Shown: piece by piece, positions 35,143-44,953 of the stretch | How positions within the stretch are numbered: the stretch's first letter is position 1 | How the letters are laid out: every line of letters starts with the position of its first letter | Source: Macrococcus sp. 19Msa1099 | GTDB lineage: Bacteria; Bacillota; Bacilli; Staphylococcales; Staphylococcaceae | Assembly (NCBI GenBank): GCA_019357535.2 | Contig: CP079955.1 | Span: forward strand, 1,922,001 to 1,986,000 | DNA length: 64,000 nt | Reading direction: 5' to 3' | Made by a program: the position numbers and the translations under genes | Notes under the pieces: model-generated | What the model saw: only the letters and a program-made list of their open reading frames with translations | Databases searched by the model: none | Told to the model about the DNA's origin: nothing

Positions 35143-35176
35143 CATTGATAATAGTTATCAATGAGAAAAATTCTCA
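35143..35176 (-). promoter_or_regulatory. Fur-type operator of sstABCD
   Basis: Two overlapping perfect palindromes: CATTGATAATAGTTATCAATG (35143-35163; 9-bp arms) and TGAGAAAAATTCTCA (35162-35176). The first fits the Fur box pattern GATAATNATTATC well. It sits about 20 nt before the sstA start codon, where iron-loaded Fur would block transcription. Confidence 0.75.
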
Positions 35177-35302
35177 ATTACAATATTATCAAAAATCTGA
35201 AATAAATCAATACGTATTATAAAAAAATACTTTATTGAATTACTATTCTTTATATTCTGATTTCATGATATATTGATAAAAACTATAAAAAGAGGTGGCG
35301 TT

Positions 35303-36655
35303 ATGAATAAACATCATGGAGAACAAGCACTCGAAAAAACGATAGGATTCTGGACTGCTATAACGATAGTTATCGGAACGATTATTGGTTCTGGCGTGTT
35401 CGTTAAACCTTCCGTAGTGCTCAATCATGCAGGTACAAGTGATCTTGCAATCTGGGCCTGGGTTGTCGGAGGTGTATTAACTTTAGCAGCAGGTCTGACT
35501 ATTTCAGAAGTAGGCGCACAAATACCAAAAACCGGAGGATTGTATGCTTATATTAGAGATATTTATGGTCCCTTCTGGGGATTTTTAACAGGTTGGATGC
35601 AGACGGTCATCTATGGCCCCGCAATTATCGCTTCACTTTCATTATTCTTCGGCATACTCGTAACGAACTTTTTTGGAATCGATCCAGCCCTAGGTATATG
35701 GATTGGTGTCGCAGCATTTACTTTTCTTGTCATTCTTAATATTCTTGGTACAAATGCTGGTGGTGCGATGCAGACCTTTACTACAATCTGTAAACTGATT
35801 CCTGTATTCGCTATTATTATCTTCGGTTTGTTGTGGGGTAAAGAAGGTGTATTCGGACATAACGTGACAAGCTTAATTGAGAATAAAGGAGAAGTTAATT
35901 TCGGTCGTGCCGTACTAGCTACGTTATTTGCATACGATGGATGGATTCTACTGACAAACTTAACAGGTGAAATGAAAAATGCAAAGCGCAATCTGCCACT
36001 TGCGATGCTTATAGGACTAAGCGTTGTTACATTCGCATATGTACTCATCAATATCGCTGTCTTTAAAGTCATCCCTGCTGAAACGCTTGTTGGACTAGGA
36101 AACACTTCATCTGCGGAAGCCGCTAAAATATTATTCGGTGACCTCGGTTCTAAATTTGTTAATATCGGCGTTATTATCTCGATATTCGGTTGCTTGAACG
36201 GAAAAATTATGACTTTCCCTCGTATTCCATTTGCAATGGCTGATGATAACTTATTGCCCTTCGCGAAATTTATCAGCTATGTAAGCCCTAAATTTAAAAC
36301 ACCCATCGGTGCAATGATTACAATGTATGTTGTAAGTATGATTCTACTTTTACTTACAATCGTAATTCCTGAAGTCGTGAACGCCGACTACTTATCTGAA
36401 GTATGTATATTCGTAATTTATATCTTCTATATCGCTAGCTTTATCGGACTGTTTATATTACGCAAACAAAATAAAGGACAAAAACGCGATTATTCAGTAC
36501 CTTTATATCCAATCGTCCCTATCGTTGCGATGGGTGGAGGTCTATTTATTATCATCAGTACATTAATGAGTGATTTCACCGGTTCAATGCTCGGTGTACT
36601 TTTCGTAGTCATCGGAATTCCATTTTATTTCATGTTGCGCAAAAAACATGTTTAA
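35303..36655 (+). CDS. APC-family amino acid permease, LAT/SteT type
   Basis: 450 residues from ATG 35303 (AGAGGTGG upstream; an earlier frame start at 35273 lacks a site). Twelve predicted helices. The first helix has the APC substrate loop TIVIGTIIGSGVFVKPSVVL, the second half has KTGGLYAYIRDIYGPFWGFL, FAYDGWILLTNLTGEMKNAK and FPRIPFAMADDNLLP, the pattern of the LAT exchanger family (like the B. subtilis Ser/Thr exchanger SteT). Exact substrates unknown. Divergent from sstA across a 180-bp spacer. Confidence 0.88.
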   Translation: MNKHHGEQALEKTIGFWTAITIVIGTIIGSGVFVKPSVVLNHAGTSDLAIWAWVVGGVLTLAAGLTISEVGAQIPKTGGLYAYIRDIYGPFWGFLTGWMQTVIYGPAIIASLSLFFGILVTNFFGIDPALGIWIGVAAFTFLVILNILGTNAGGAMQTFTTICKLIPVFAIIIFGLLWGKEGVFGHNVTSLIENKGEVNFGRAVLATLFAYDGWILLTNLTGEMKNAKRNLPLAMLIGLSVVTFAYVLINIAVFKVIPAETLVGLGNTSSAEAAKILFGDLGSKFVNIGVIISIFGCLNGKIMTFPRIPFAMADDNLLPFAKFISYVSPKFKTPIGAMITMYVVSMILLLLTIVIPEVVNADYLSEVCIFVIYIFYIASFIGLFILRKQNKGQKRDYSVPLYPIVPIVAMGGGLFIIISTLMSDFTGSMLGVLFVVIGIPFYFMLRKKHV

Positions 36656-36710
36656 TATACGCAATAACGGTTATATAACTACTAATACATTACAGAAATG
36701 AGGATATACT

Positions 36711-36818
36711 ATGAAACGTTTAGTTCGACTAATCATTAAATTAAGTCCCATCCTAATTCCAATCGTAAAAAAACAATTAGAGAAACGTTCGCACCAACAA
36801 AATACAACACGTAAATAA
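36711..36818 (+). CDS. 35-residue cationic amphipathic peptide, unknown
   Basis: ATG 36711 with GAGGAT at good spacing. The peptide is MKRLVRLIIKLSPILIPIVK then KQLEKRSHQQNTTRK: hydrophobic/basic helix with many Lys and Arg, then a polar tail; no acid residues except one Glu. It ends just before a bidirectional terminator, 55 nt after the permease stop, so it may be co-transcribed with the permease. Function unknown; a small membrane-associated protein or antimicrobial-like peptide are the obvious options. Confidence 0.6.
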   Translation: MKRLVRLIIKLSPILIPIVKKQLEKRSHQQNTTRK

Positions 36819-36820
36819 AC

Positions 36821-36850
36821 AAAAGCAGCTAAAGTTTTAGCTGCTTTTGT
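36821..36850. terminator. Bidirectional terminator
   Basis: AAAAGCAGCTAAA / TTTAGCTGCTTTT, 13-bp perfect stem between the small peptide gene (+) and the next permease (-), whose stop codon lies inside the right arm. Confidence 0.85.
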
Positions 36851-38294
36851 TTATTTCCTTATCTAAAATTAGGTGATCTAATGTCTCTTTAGACATTGCT
36901 TTAAGTTTACGAAAACGAATCATAAAGAATATAATCCCTATTATTAACCAAACTGCTAATGCAATATAACTAGGTAGTTTAAGTGATGCCGGAGACCCCG
37001 GAAAGAGTAATAAAATAAGGAACGTGGCGCTCACAATTACTCCAAGTAACGCCATCCATTTATATTTCAGGTCATAGTGTAGTGTATTACGTTGTCCAAA
37101 AAGACGATAAGCACTTAAGCATGTCACTAAATACGCAATAGACACTCCTGTAGAACTCATATCGACAATCCACGTCAACGCTGTTCTACCTAGCCATGGA
37201 GAACAAAGCGCCAGTAATGTAATGAATGCTATTGCTATGTATGGTGTATTGTATTTTGGATGAATACGGCTAAATATTCTCGGCATTACACCCGAACGCC
37301 CCATCGAAAACAACAATCTGCTTGAACTCATCAGAAATCCATTCAATCCAGTAAATATCCCCATCAGTATTGCAACTGATAGTATTCCTACACCAATGTA
37401 TCCAAATGCATACTGGATAACTGATCCTGTAACAAATAAATCTCCGCCTAATACAGATGCATCTTTAACTGTCCAGCCCGTCAATAAAATCATTGCTACG
37501 TATGTAAATGCACTTGCAGATAAACTAAAAACAATTAATTTAAATGTTTTGCTAGGCGCAAAATTAAATTCTTCTGCAGTTTGAGGAATATTATCAAATC
37601 CCACAAAAGCCCAAGGTGCGACTGCTAAGATCATAAGTATCGATTGTAAAGCTCCCATGTTTTCGTTGAAAATTGGTGATAAATATCCAAATGAAAAATC
37701 CTTTGTAAACATTGAACTGATAAATAGCATGATTACTACGACTGCTAATATGACACAAAATACGTATTGTAAGTTTCCTGAAAAACTTGCTCCTTTAACA
37801 CTTATCCATCCAAATATAATAAGTATTACTGAAGATAATATAATCTCTGTAACATATACATCCCATCCGGCGACCGTATATAATTTACCTCTTGTCATAA
37901 GTCCCGGGAATAAGAATTTAAAGATTAAACTAAACGCTGATGCATTTAATGCGACAATACATATATATCCAAAAGTTAAGAACCAGCTTGAAAAAAATGC
38001 AATGTATTTTCCGAATCCTAAGTAACCAAATGCAAATGCGCCTCCTGATACCGGAAATTTCTCAACTAAAGCACCGTAACTTACTGCAATGACAATCATA
38101 AGTAATGCGCCAAGGAGTATGCCGATTGTAGCACCTATTGGTCCAGCGCTTTTTATCCAGTCCCCTGGTAAAATAAATGCACCCCATCCTATACTTGAAC
38201 CATATGCTATAGCCCATACAAATTTTTCAGAAAGATTCTTCTCAAGCTCCTTACGTACAGGTTTTTGTGGTTTTTTAATAATTTTCCCTCTCAT
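36837..38294 (-). CDS. APC-family amino acid permease
   Basis: 485 residues, about 12 helices. AIAYGSSIGWGAFILPGDWI (helix 1 with the unwound GSxxGxG loop), VSGGAFAFGYLGFGKYIAFF, and LAVAPWAFVGFDNIPQTAEE, where the FxGFDNIPQxAEE motif is that of the APC subgroup with regulatory roles in amino-acid/amine uptake. The N terminus is basic (MRGKIIKKPQKPVRKELEK). Substrate unknown. Convergent with the LAT permease and its small peptide gene. Confidence 0.87.
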   Translation of the reverse strand: MRGKIIKKPQKPVRKELEKNLSEKFVWAIAYGSSIGWGAFILPGDWIKSAGPIGATIGILLGALLMIVIAVSYGALVEKFPVSGGAFAFGYLGFGKYIAFFSSWFLTFGYICIVALNASAFSLIFKFLFPGLMTRGKLYTVAGWDVYVTEIILSSVILIIFGWISVKGASFSGNLQYVFCVILAVVVIMLFISSMFTKDFSFGYLSPIFNENMGALQSILMILAVAPWAFVGFDNIPQTAEEFNFAPSKTFKLIVFSLSASAFTYVAMILLTGWTVKDASVLGGDLFVTGSVIQYAFGYIGVGILSVAILMGIFTGLNGFLMSSSRLLFSMGRSGVMPRIFSRIHPKYNTPYIAIAFITLLALCSPWLGRTALTWIVDMSSTGVSIAYLVTCLSAYRLFGQRNTLHYDLKYKWMALLGVIVSATFLILLLFPGSPASLKLPSYIALAVWLIIGIIFFMIRFRKLKAMSKETLDHLILDKEINKSS

Positions 38295-38381
38295 AAAATC
38301 ACCTCAGAAATGCTTTACCCTAATCTATCTAGTCCATAACATGTAAATTCCCACATATACTTTTCTGAAGGCTTATATAAA

Positions 38382-38420
38382 AAAGCATCCCTTAACATAA
38401 AATATAGTTTAAGGGATGCT
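38382..38420 (-). terminator. Terminator after the DUF423 gene
   Basis: AGCATCCCTTAA / TTAAGGGATGCT stem (12 bp) followed on the minus strand by TTTTTTATA. Confidence 0.8.
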
Positions 38421-38445
38421 CGTCAAAAATTTCTTTATGATAAGC

Positions 38446-38808
38446 CTAATATTTAATTGCTGCAATCATCAGCATAACCCAGCTTGCAATAAACAGGACA
38501 CCACCAATTGGAGTAATCGCACCAAGCACTTTAATTTGCGTTAATGCCAGTAGATAAAGTGATCCACTAAAAAGTACAATACCTATTGTCATCAACCATC
38601 CTGCTGTATTTAAGTTCATCTTCGTAGTACCATTTAAAATTGCAATCGCAATAATACCAAGTGCATGATACATTTGATACGCCGTCGCTTTATCCCATAT
38701 ATCCATGTACTTCTCACTTAACTTACCCTCTAAACCATGTGCACCGAATGCACCAAGTGCCACTGCTAACATTGCGTTAAATGCACCTATAATCAAGAAT
38801 AATTTCAT
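38446..38808 (-). CDS. ywdK: DUF423 membrane protein (YwdK)
   Basis: 120 residues, four helices. Signature of the family: [38 protein letters not shown] and [19 protein letters not shown]. Function unknown. In Bacillus, ywdK sits near ywdI and ung as here; the order ung-ywdI-ywdK on one strand supports one operon. Confidence 0.9.
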   Translation of the reverse strand: MKLFLIIGAFNAMLAVALGAFGAHGLEGKLSEKYMDIWDKATAYQMYHALGIIAIAILNGTTKMNLNTAGWLMTIGIVLFSGSLYLLALTQIKVLGAITPIGGVLFIASWVMLMIAAIKY

Positions 38809-38827
38809 GTTAATGCCCTCCTATTTA

Positions 38828-39136
38828 TTAAAAATCAAAGATTGAATCTCCATTACCAAAACCATCATCTGTTTTAATCTTACTATCATTCGATACAACT
38901 TTAGCACCCATCATCTTCAGTTCTTCTGGTGAAATCGCTTCGTGCGGTCCGGTTTGTTTTACTGGTGGTGATTCTGCAGCCATATATGCAGGTTTAGGTA
39001 TTGATTTCGTTTCGCTTTGTCCGATATTTGCCATCATTTCTATCGCATAGAGATGTTTATTAAATTCTACAACAGTTGAAGCGCGTTTAAGCGCTTCAAC
39101 TTCTTCGGACAATTTCTGAATGAGTTTATCGTTCAC
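38828..39136 (-). CDS. ywdI: DUF5327 family protein (YwdI-like)
   Basis: 102 residues: N-terminal helix [20 protein letters not shown], then [14 protein letters not shown], a Pro-rich linker and acidic C terminus ([10 protein letters not shown]). The name is from length, composition and position next to ung, as in Bacillus. No function is known. Start overlaps the ung stop (ATGA). Confidence 0.75.
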   Translation of the reverse strand: MNDKLIQKLSEEVEALKRASTVVEFNKHLYAIEMMANIGQSETKSIPKPAYMAAESPPVKQTGPHEAISPEELKMMGAKVVSNDSKIKTDDGFGNGDSIFDF

Positions 39137-39792
39137 TGAACATCCTCCCTTCCCCAGTCTATTGGCGTCTTATTGTGTGCAACTAAATATTCATTCGTCT
39201 GACTATATGGTTTTGATCCAAAGAATCCTCTGTAGGCACTCAACGGACTTGGATGGACACTTTTAATGACTTTATGTTTCGTCTTATCAATTAAAGGCTC
39301 AAGTTTCTGTGCTGGTTTACCCCATAGTATGAAGACCACATTTTCTCTATATTGCGAAACAGCTTTTATAATTTCAGTTGTAAACTGCTCCCACCCAATA
39401 CCTTTATGCGAATGTGCCTGACCACCTAAAACAGTCAATACATTATTCAATAATAACACACCTTCATATGCCCATCCTGTCAATTCACCTGTATGTCTTC
39501 GAATGTTTAAATCGTTTTCCAGCTCCTGGTACATGTTACGTAATGATGGCGGAAGTTTTGTCCCATTCATTACAGAAAAGGCCAAGCCATGTGCCTGATT
39601 TGGACCATGATAAGGATCTTGACCTATAATTACAACTTTAACGTCATTAAATGGCGTAAACTTAAACGCATTATATATATTCTCACGTGCTGGATATACT
39701 GTCTGTGTTGCATATGCTTTTTCTAATATTTCATCCATTTCATTAAAATTATATTTCTCTTTAATTCCATGAAAAATCTGCTCCCATTCCAT
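39133..39792 (-). CDS. ung: Uracil-DNA glycosylase
   Basis: 219 residues from ATG 39792 (GAGGTGG upstream). Removes uracil from DNA, starting base excision repair. Active-site motif [18 protein letters not shown] with the catalytic Asp, and the Leu intercalation loop [19 protein letters not shown] with the conserved His. Size as in S. aureus. Overlaps ywdI by four bases. Confidence 0.97.
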   Translation of the reverse strand: MEWEQIFHGIKEKYNFNEMDEILEKAYATQTVYPARENIYNAFKFTPFNDVKVVIIGQDPYHGPNQAHGLAFSVMNGTKLPPSLRNMYQELENDLNIRRHTGELTGWAYEGVLLLNNVLTVLGGQAHSHKGIGWEQFTTEIIKAVSQYRENVVFILWGKPAQKLEPLIDKTKHKVIKSVHPSPLSAYRGFFGSKPYSQTNEYLVAHNKTPIDWGREDVQ

Positions 39793-39887
39793 ACTATCCA
39801 CCTCATATATATTATAAATATATCATTTTGAATTAAACGTATTCATGATATGATATTAACAAACAAACAAGAATAGGGGAAATGAAA

Positions 39888-40718
39888 ATGAGCTTAAAAA
39901 AGATTTTAACAATTGCCGGATCTGATACAAGTGCCGGAGCTGGTATGCAAGCTGACTTAAAAACTTTCCAGGAATATAACACATACGGTATGGTGGCATT
40001 AACCGCTGTAGTCGCAATGGATCCAGAAACTTGGGGCCATGATGTTACACCACTGCCAATTGAATTATTAGATAAACAAATTAAAACTGCATTATCTATC
40101 GGCCCTGATGCCATTAAAACAGGTATGTTAGGAACCGAAGAAATCATCCAGCGTGCGGCCAAAGCTTTTGAAGATTCTGATGCTGCGTATTTCGTAGTGG
40201 ATCCTGTTATGGTATGCAAAGGGGAAGATGAAGTGCTTAATCCTGGCAACACGGATGCTATGATTAAATATTTATTACCACTTGCTACAATTGTGACACC
40301 GAACTTGTTCGAAGCAGGTCAATTATCTGGTTTAGGTAAACTAACAACAATCGAACAAATGAAAGAAGCTGCTGAAATCATTCATCAACGTGGTGCAAAA
40401 CACGTTATTATCAAAGGTGGAAAAGCTTTAGAATCTGATAAAGCATTAGATTTATATTACGATGGTGATAATTATACATTACTGACAACTGATAAATTCC
40501 AATCATCATATAATCACGGTGCAGGTTGTACATTTGCCGCTGCTACAACAGCAAACTTAGCATTAGGTAAATCTCCATGTGAAGCGGTAATTGCTGCTAA
40601 AGGATTTGTCGCATCAGCAATTAAACACGGATGGAAAATGAACGAATTTGTAGGACCAGTACAGCATGGTGCTTACAATAACGTTGAGAAGATTGAAGTA
40701 ACAACTAAAGAAGTGTAA
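39888..40718 (+). CDS. pdxK: Pyridoxal / hydroxymethylpyrimidine kinase
   Basis: 276 residues from the second ATG 39888, which has AGGGGA at proper spacing. Ribokinase fold: MSLKKILTIAGSDTSAGAGM, the VMVCKGEDEVLNP lid segment, IIKGGKALESDKALDLYYDG and the catalytic GAGCTF motif in YNHGAGCTFAAATTANLAL. This is the staphylococcal PdxK type (ThiD fold, with Cys in the active-site loop) that phosphorylates pyridoxal. A role on hydroxymethylpyrimidine for thiamine is also possible. Monocistronic with its own terminator. Confidence 0.9.
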   Translation: MSLKKILTIAGSDTSAGAGMQADLKTFQEYNTYGMVALTAVVAMDPETWGHDVTPLPIELLDKQIKTALSIGPDAIKTGMLGTEEIIQRAAKAFEDSDAAYFVVDPVMVCKGEDEVLNPGNTDAMIKYLLPLATIVTPNLFEAGQLSGLGKLTTIEQMKEAAEIIHQRGAKHVIIKGGKALESDKALDLYYDGDNYTLLTTDKFQSSYNHGAGCTFAAATTANLALGKSPCEAVIAAKGFVASAIKHGWKMNEFVGPVQHGAYNNVEKIEVTTKEV

Positions 40719-40748
40719 AAAAAAGATTGTGACATGAGTAATATTATG

Positions 40749-40791
40749 AAAAGATGGCAGGAAATGTTCTTTGTTTCCAGTCATCTTTTTT
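40749..40791 (+). terminator. Terminator after pdxK
   Basis: AAAAGATGGCAGGAAA / TTTCCAGTCATCTTTT, interrupted by a short mismatch, then TT. It lies 30 nt after the pdxK stop. Confidence 0.8.
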
Positions 40792-40805
40792 GATTTAACT
40801 CGTGC

Positions 40806-40871
40806 CTGAGCGTGGAACGCCGTTAGTTCGAGCGTACTGCATTATAAGTACGGATGTCGCTCAGTTTTTTT
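40806..40871 (+). ncRNA. Candidate structured RNA ending in a T-run
   Basis: Outer stem CTGAGCG (40806-40812) pairs with CGCTCAG (40858-40864), followed at once by seven T. Inside are two smaller hairpins, GAAC-GCCGTTA-GTTC (40815-40829) and TACT-GCATTATA-AGTA (40835-40850), so the RNA folds as a three-way junction. It stands behind the pdxK terminator and before the yojF-type gene. It may be the 3' end of a small RNA or a second terminator; no ligand class is recognised. Confidence 0.45.
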
Positions 40872-40962
40872 ATGTCTTTTTTTCTTATACAAGCTCAAAA
40901 GGTATAATTTTTACAATTTATTTAGTAAAATAGTTTAGTATAAACTTTGAGGAGTAATGAAG

Positions 40963-41319
40963 ATGGAACTAATCGACAAACAACAAGTACAGGAGCTATT
41001 GAATCAATTTCAAGAGAAACCTGTCTATTTACATGTAGAAACAACGAATGGTGCTTATGCAAGTCACTTTGATCAAAAAGTGTTCAATGCAGGTACATTC
41101 TTACGTAATATTCAAGTATCATATATTCAAGGGATTATTACTGGCGGCGGAAAAGAACCTTTCCGTGTCGGTTTGAAATTAAATAGTGGCTGGATTTATG
41201 TACAAGGTTTAACACACTTTGAAATTGACGAAGAAGGCCGTTTTTTAATGGCTGGTTTAAACTATCAAGGTCAGCTTGCCGCAGCTCTTGAAATAAGCGA
41301 AACGCCATTTGAGGTTTAA
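40963..41319 (+). CDS. yojF: DUF1806 / YojF family protein
   Basis: 118 residues from ATG 40963 (GAGGAG at good spacing; an ATG 6 nt earlier is close to it). A beta-rich small protein: PVYLHVETTNGAYASHFDQK, AGTFLRNIQVSYIQGIITGG and YVQGLTHFEIDEEGR. In Bacillus, yojF precedes bshB2 (yojG), as here, with only 10-14 nt between. Unknown function, probably linked to bacillithiol. Confidence 0.85.
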   Translation: MELIDKQQVQELLNQFQEKPVYLHVETTNGAYASHFDQKVFNAGTFLRNIQVSYIQGIITGGGKEPFRVGLKLNSGWIYVQGLTHFEIDEEGRFLMAGLNYQGQLAAALEISETPFEV

Positions 41320-41332
41320 GGGGGAAATGATG

Positions 41333-41995
41333 ATGGAACAAGAAAGACAAGTGCTCGTAATCTTCCCTCATCCGGATGATGAAGCATTCGGTGTATCAGG
41401 TACGATTATGAAACATATAGATGCAGGCACGCCAGTTACTTATGCATGCTTAACACTAGGGCAAATGGGGAGAAACCTAGGGAATCCGCCATTCGCAACC
41501 CGTGAATCATTACCAAAGATTCGTGAGAAAGAACTAGAAGAAGCTTGTCGCGTAATGGGAATTACCGACTTACGCAAAATGGGTTACCGTGATAAGACAT
41601 TAGAATTTGAATTATTAGATGACTTAGTCGACATGGTAACAGGATTAATCAATGAATTAAATCCTTCAAAAATTATTTCGTTCTATCCAGGTTACTCTGT
41701 ACATCCAGACCACGAAGCTACAGCAGATGCAGTAGTTGAAGCGGTGCGTCGTATGGAGGGTGAAAAGCCTAAATTACATTTAGTCGCTTTTAGTAATGAT
41801 ACTGTTGAGAATATCGGAGAACCAAATGTTGAATATGATATTACGGGTTATGAAGAAAGAAAGATGAATGTATTAGGTGCACATGCATCGCAAACAGGAC
41901 CAATGCTAGAAAATTTAGCGGCAAATACACAAGAAGCAGAAGCGGCACAAGATATGTGGCTTCGAAAAGAACGCTTCTACGAATACGAAGTTTAA
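41333..41995 (+). CDS. bshB2: Bacillithiol biosynthesis deacetylase
   Basis: 220 residues; three consecutive ATG codons at 41327/41330/41333, the last best spaced from AAGGGGGA. LmbE/PIG-L deacetylase: IFPHPDDEAFGVSGT binds Zn with His and Asp, HPDHEATADAVVEA gives the second His and Asp. Removes acetyl from GlcNAc-malate in bacillithiol synthesis, or deacetylates bacillithiol conjugates. Translationally near yojF and followed by folE2 14 nt later. Confidence 0.9.
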   Translation: MEQERQVLVIFPHPDDEAFGVSGTIMKHIDAGTPVTYACLTLGQMGRNLGNPPFATRESLPKIREKELEEACRVMGITDLRKMGYRDKTLEFELLDDLVDMVTGLINELNPSKIISFYPGYSVHPDHEATADAVVEAVRRMEGEKPKLHLVAFSNDTVENIGEPNVEYDITGYEERKMNVLGAHASQTGPMLENLAANTQEAEAAQDMWLRKERFYEYEV

Positions 41996-42008
41996 TTAGG
42001 AGAATGAG

Positions 42009-42887
42009 ATGGATCAATATAATTTAAATACACGTGAAGGTCGATGGAAACATTTCGGTTCGGTAGATCCTATTAAAGGGAATAAACCTACTGAGAAAGA
42101 AAAGATGACAGACCTGCAAAGTTCGAAAAAAGATTTTTTATTTGAAATCGATCATGTAGGTATTAAAAATTTAACATATCCTGTCCGACTGGATGGTTAT
42201 CAAACAGCAGGAACATTTAGCCTATCTACACATTTGGCTAAAGATGAAAAAGGCATTAACATGAGCCGTATTTTAGAATCAGTTGAAGCCCATTATGATA
42301 ATGGTTTATCGCTTGATTTCGATACATTAAAAACAGTATTAATTACTTTACAGACAGTAATGCATCAAAAAGATGCGACTGTTGATGTAGATGCAAAATG
42401 GTTCTTTGACCGTTTCAGTCCAGTAACAAACCTACGTGCAATCGGACATGCTGATACACGTTTTTCTATGACAGTTGAAGGTGATACGACAGTTAATAAA
42501 TCGTTAACATTGACTGCAATGGTAACAACACTTTGCCCATGCTCTAAAGAAATCAGCGAATACTCTGCTCATAACCAACGCGGTATCGTGACAGTTAAAG
42601 CTGACTTTGCACCAGAAGGTGAATTACCAGCAAACTTCAAAGAACGCATCTTAGAAGCGATGGAAGTCAACGCTAGTTCAATGCTATACCCAATATTAAA
42701 ACGTACAGATGAAAAATCAGTAACGGAACGTGCATATGAAAACCCACGTTTTGTCGAAGATTTATTACGATTAATTGCAGCTGATTTAGTAGAACTTGAT
42801 TTCGTTACAGGTTTTACAATTGAATGTCGCAATGAAGAATCTATTCATCAGCATGATGCCTTTGCACGTCTGACGTATAATAAATAA
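42009..42887 (+). CDS. folE2: GTP cyclohydrolase FolE2 (type IB)
   Basis: 292 residues. Opens the GTP ring to 7,8-dihydroneopterin triphosphate, first step of folate synthesis; the IB type uses Mn2+ or other divalent metals when Zn is scarce. Motifs: [19 protein letters not shown], the Cys metal ligand in [20 protein letters not shown], and the C-terminal [20 protein letters not shown]. Same-strand neighbours bshB2 and maa are close enough for one operon. Confidence 0.93.
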   Translation: MDQYNLNTREGRWKHFGSVDPIKGNKPTEKEKMTDLQSSKKDFLFEIDHVGIKNLTYPVRLDGYQTAGTFSLSTHLAKDEKGINMSRILESVEAHYDNGLSLDFDTLKTVLITLQTVMHQKDATVDVDAKWFFDRFSPVTNLRAIGHADTRFSMTVEGDTTVNKSLTLTAMVTTLCPCSKEISEYSAHNQRGIVTVKADFAPEGELPANFKERILEAMEVNASSMLYPILKRTDEKSVTERAYENPRFVEDLLRLIAADLVELDFVTGFTIECRNEESIHQHDAFARLTYNK

Positions 42888-42888
42888 T

Positions 42889-43446
42889 ATGCTCACTGAA
42901 AAAGAAAAGATGCTACAAGGTGCTATATATAATCCCTCTGACGCACAACTTGCGCACGATAGAATGAATGCAAAGCTTATGACACGTCGTTACAATAATC
43001 TGCCAGAAGATGAAGTAAATGCTCGCTGTCAGCTCATTAAAGAAATCTTCGGAACCACGGGCGAGCACATTCATGTCGAAGCAAATATACGTGTTGATTA
43101 TGGCTATAATATTCACTTAGGTGAAAACTTTTATTCAAATCATGATTTAACGATTTTAGATGGCGCGTCAGTTACAATTGGCGATAACTGTATGATAGCT
43201 CCAGGTGTGCATATCTATACAGCCACTCATCCGATTGATCCTATTCAACGTAATAGCGGTTTAGAGTATGCAAAGTCTGTTGTGATTGGTGATAATTGCT
43301 GGATTGGTGGACGCAGTATCATTAATCCAGGTGTAAAGATAGGTAATAATGTCGTTATTGCGAGCGGTGCAGTTGTAACAAAAGACATACCAGATAATGC
43401 TGTCGTTGCAGGCATTCCTGCAACAGTAATCAGGCAAATAAAATAA
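42889..43446 (+). CDS. maa: Maltose/galactoside O-acetyltransferase family protein
   Basis: 185 residues, starts one base after the folE2 stop. Left-handed beta-helix hexapeptide repeats: IHVEANIRVDYGYNIHLGEN, VTIGDNCMIAPGVHIYTATH (catalytic His in the THP motif), VIGDNCWIGGRSIINPGVKI and GAVVTKDIPDNAVVAGIPAT. An acetyl-CoA sugar O-acetyltransferase of the Maa/LacA class. The exact acceptor is unknown. Last gene of the yojF-bshB2-folE2 run, ending at a bidirectional terminator. Confidence 0.88.
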   Translation: MLTEKEKMLQGAIYNPSDAQLAHDRMNAKLMTRRYNNLPEDEVNARCQLIKEIFGTTGEHIHVEANIRVDYGYNIHLGENFYSNHDLTILDGASVTIGDNCMIAPGVHIYTATHPIDPIQRNSGLEYAKSVVIGDNCWIGGRSIINPGVKIGNNVVIASGAVVTKDIPDNAVVAGIPATVIRQIK

Positions 43447-43469
43447 GCAGCCAGACGGCTGCTTATTTT
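43441..43469. terminator. Bidirectional terminator
   Basis: AAATAAGCAGCC / GGCTGCTTATTT with AGAC loop, between maa and the Cof-type gene; it includes the maa stop codon and the stop of the - strand gene. Confidence 0.85.
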
Positions 43470-44335
43470 ATTTCTCCATTCATAACTTGCATAATTGCGC
43501 GTCCTACACCGCTTTCTTCATTGTCCCCGGCCATGTATTTAGCAACCTGCTTAACTTCCTCTGCTCCATTAGACATAGCGAATGAATATTTAGCACGTTC
43601 TAACATTGAAACATCATTTAAGTTATCACCAATGGCCATCACTTCATCCATCGTAATATTCAGTTTTTCACATATGGATTCCAATGCAATTCCTTTTTGT
43701 GCATTAGTATGCGTAATTTCTATATTCCCTCTTGATGATGATGATATTGCTAAACTATTATATTCAGCAAGTTCAGCCTTTGCTGCATCTATCTTTGACA
43801 AATCACTAGAAAACGCCAGGAATTTCAGAACAACCTCACCCTCACGTTTATATATTTCTTCATAACTATCGACTTCTTTTAAAGAGCCGTTATCTATACG
43901 CTTTTGTATTGATTTACGAATCTTTTCAACATCTGGAGTATGCCCCATTTTCTCCGCAATATCTATGTAAATTTCAAGATCCTTCTCTTTATCTTCAGTA
44001 TAGATACGTGCACTCGTATATACCTGATAGTATAGATGATGTTTTTTAAGAGTTTCTGTGATGAGCCTAATCTGTTCATCACTAATCTTAGAAGTGTATA
44101 TTATATTGAAGGCTTCATCGCGTACTTCTGCCCCATTCAGACAAATAAAAGGGACTTTAAGTCCAGTTGGTTTCACAGGCGTATTTGCTTCATAGAATGC
44201 GCGTCCCGTCGCAATAGCCACAGTGACACCTTTCGATTGTGCATATTTAATCGCTTGAATATTTTCTTCTGAGATTTCATGCGCACTATTCAATAATGTA
44301 CCATCCATATCTGTTGCGATTAGTCTAATCATCAT
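43463..44335 (-). CDS. Cof-type HAD phosphatase
   Basis: 290 residues. HAD motif I DMDGTLLNSAHEISEEN at the N terminus, motif II AIATGRAF, motif III/IV with VMAIGDNLNDVSML near residue 238. The C2 cap covers residues 85-190. Cof-type members dephosphorylate sugar phosphates, flavin and PLP-like molecules. The substrate is unknown. Convergent with maa. Confidence 0.9.
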   Translation of the reverse strand: MMIRLIATDMDGTLLNSAHEISEENIQAIKYAQSKGVTVAIATGRAFYEANTPVKPTGLKVPFICLNGAEVRDEAFNIIYTSKISDEQIRLITETLKKHHLYYQVYTSARIYTEDKEKDLEIYIDIAEKMGHTPDVEKIRKSIQKRIDNGSLKEVDSYEEIYKREGEVVLKFLAFSSDLSKIDAAKAELAEYNSLAISSSSRGNIEITHTNAQKGIALESICEKLNITMDEVMAIGDNLNDVSMLERAKYSFAMSNGAEEVKQVAKYMAGDNEESGVGRAIMQVMNGEIK

Positions 44336-44395
44336 TTCATCTCCTATTATTAATACATACAGTGTATCAAATTCAGTGACTTTTATCTAAAGATG

Positions 44396-44932
<537 letters not shown>

Positions 44933-44953
44933 TTAACATTCGAGGAGAGAAAT

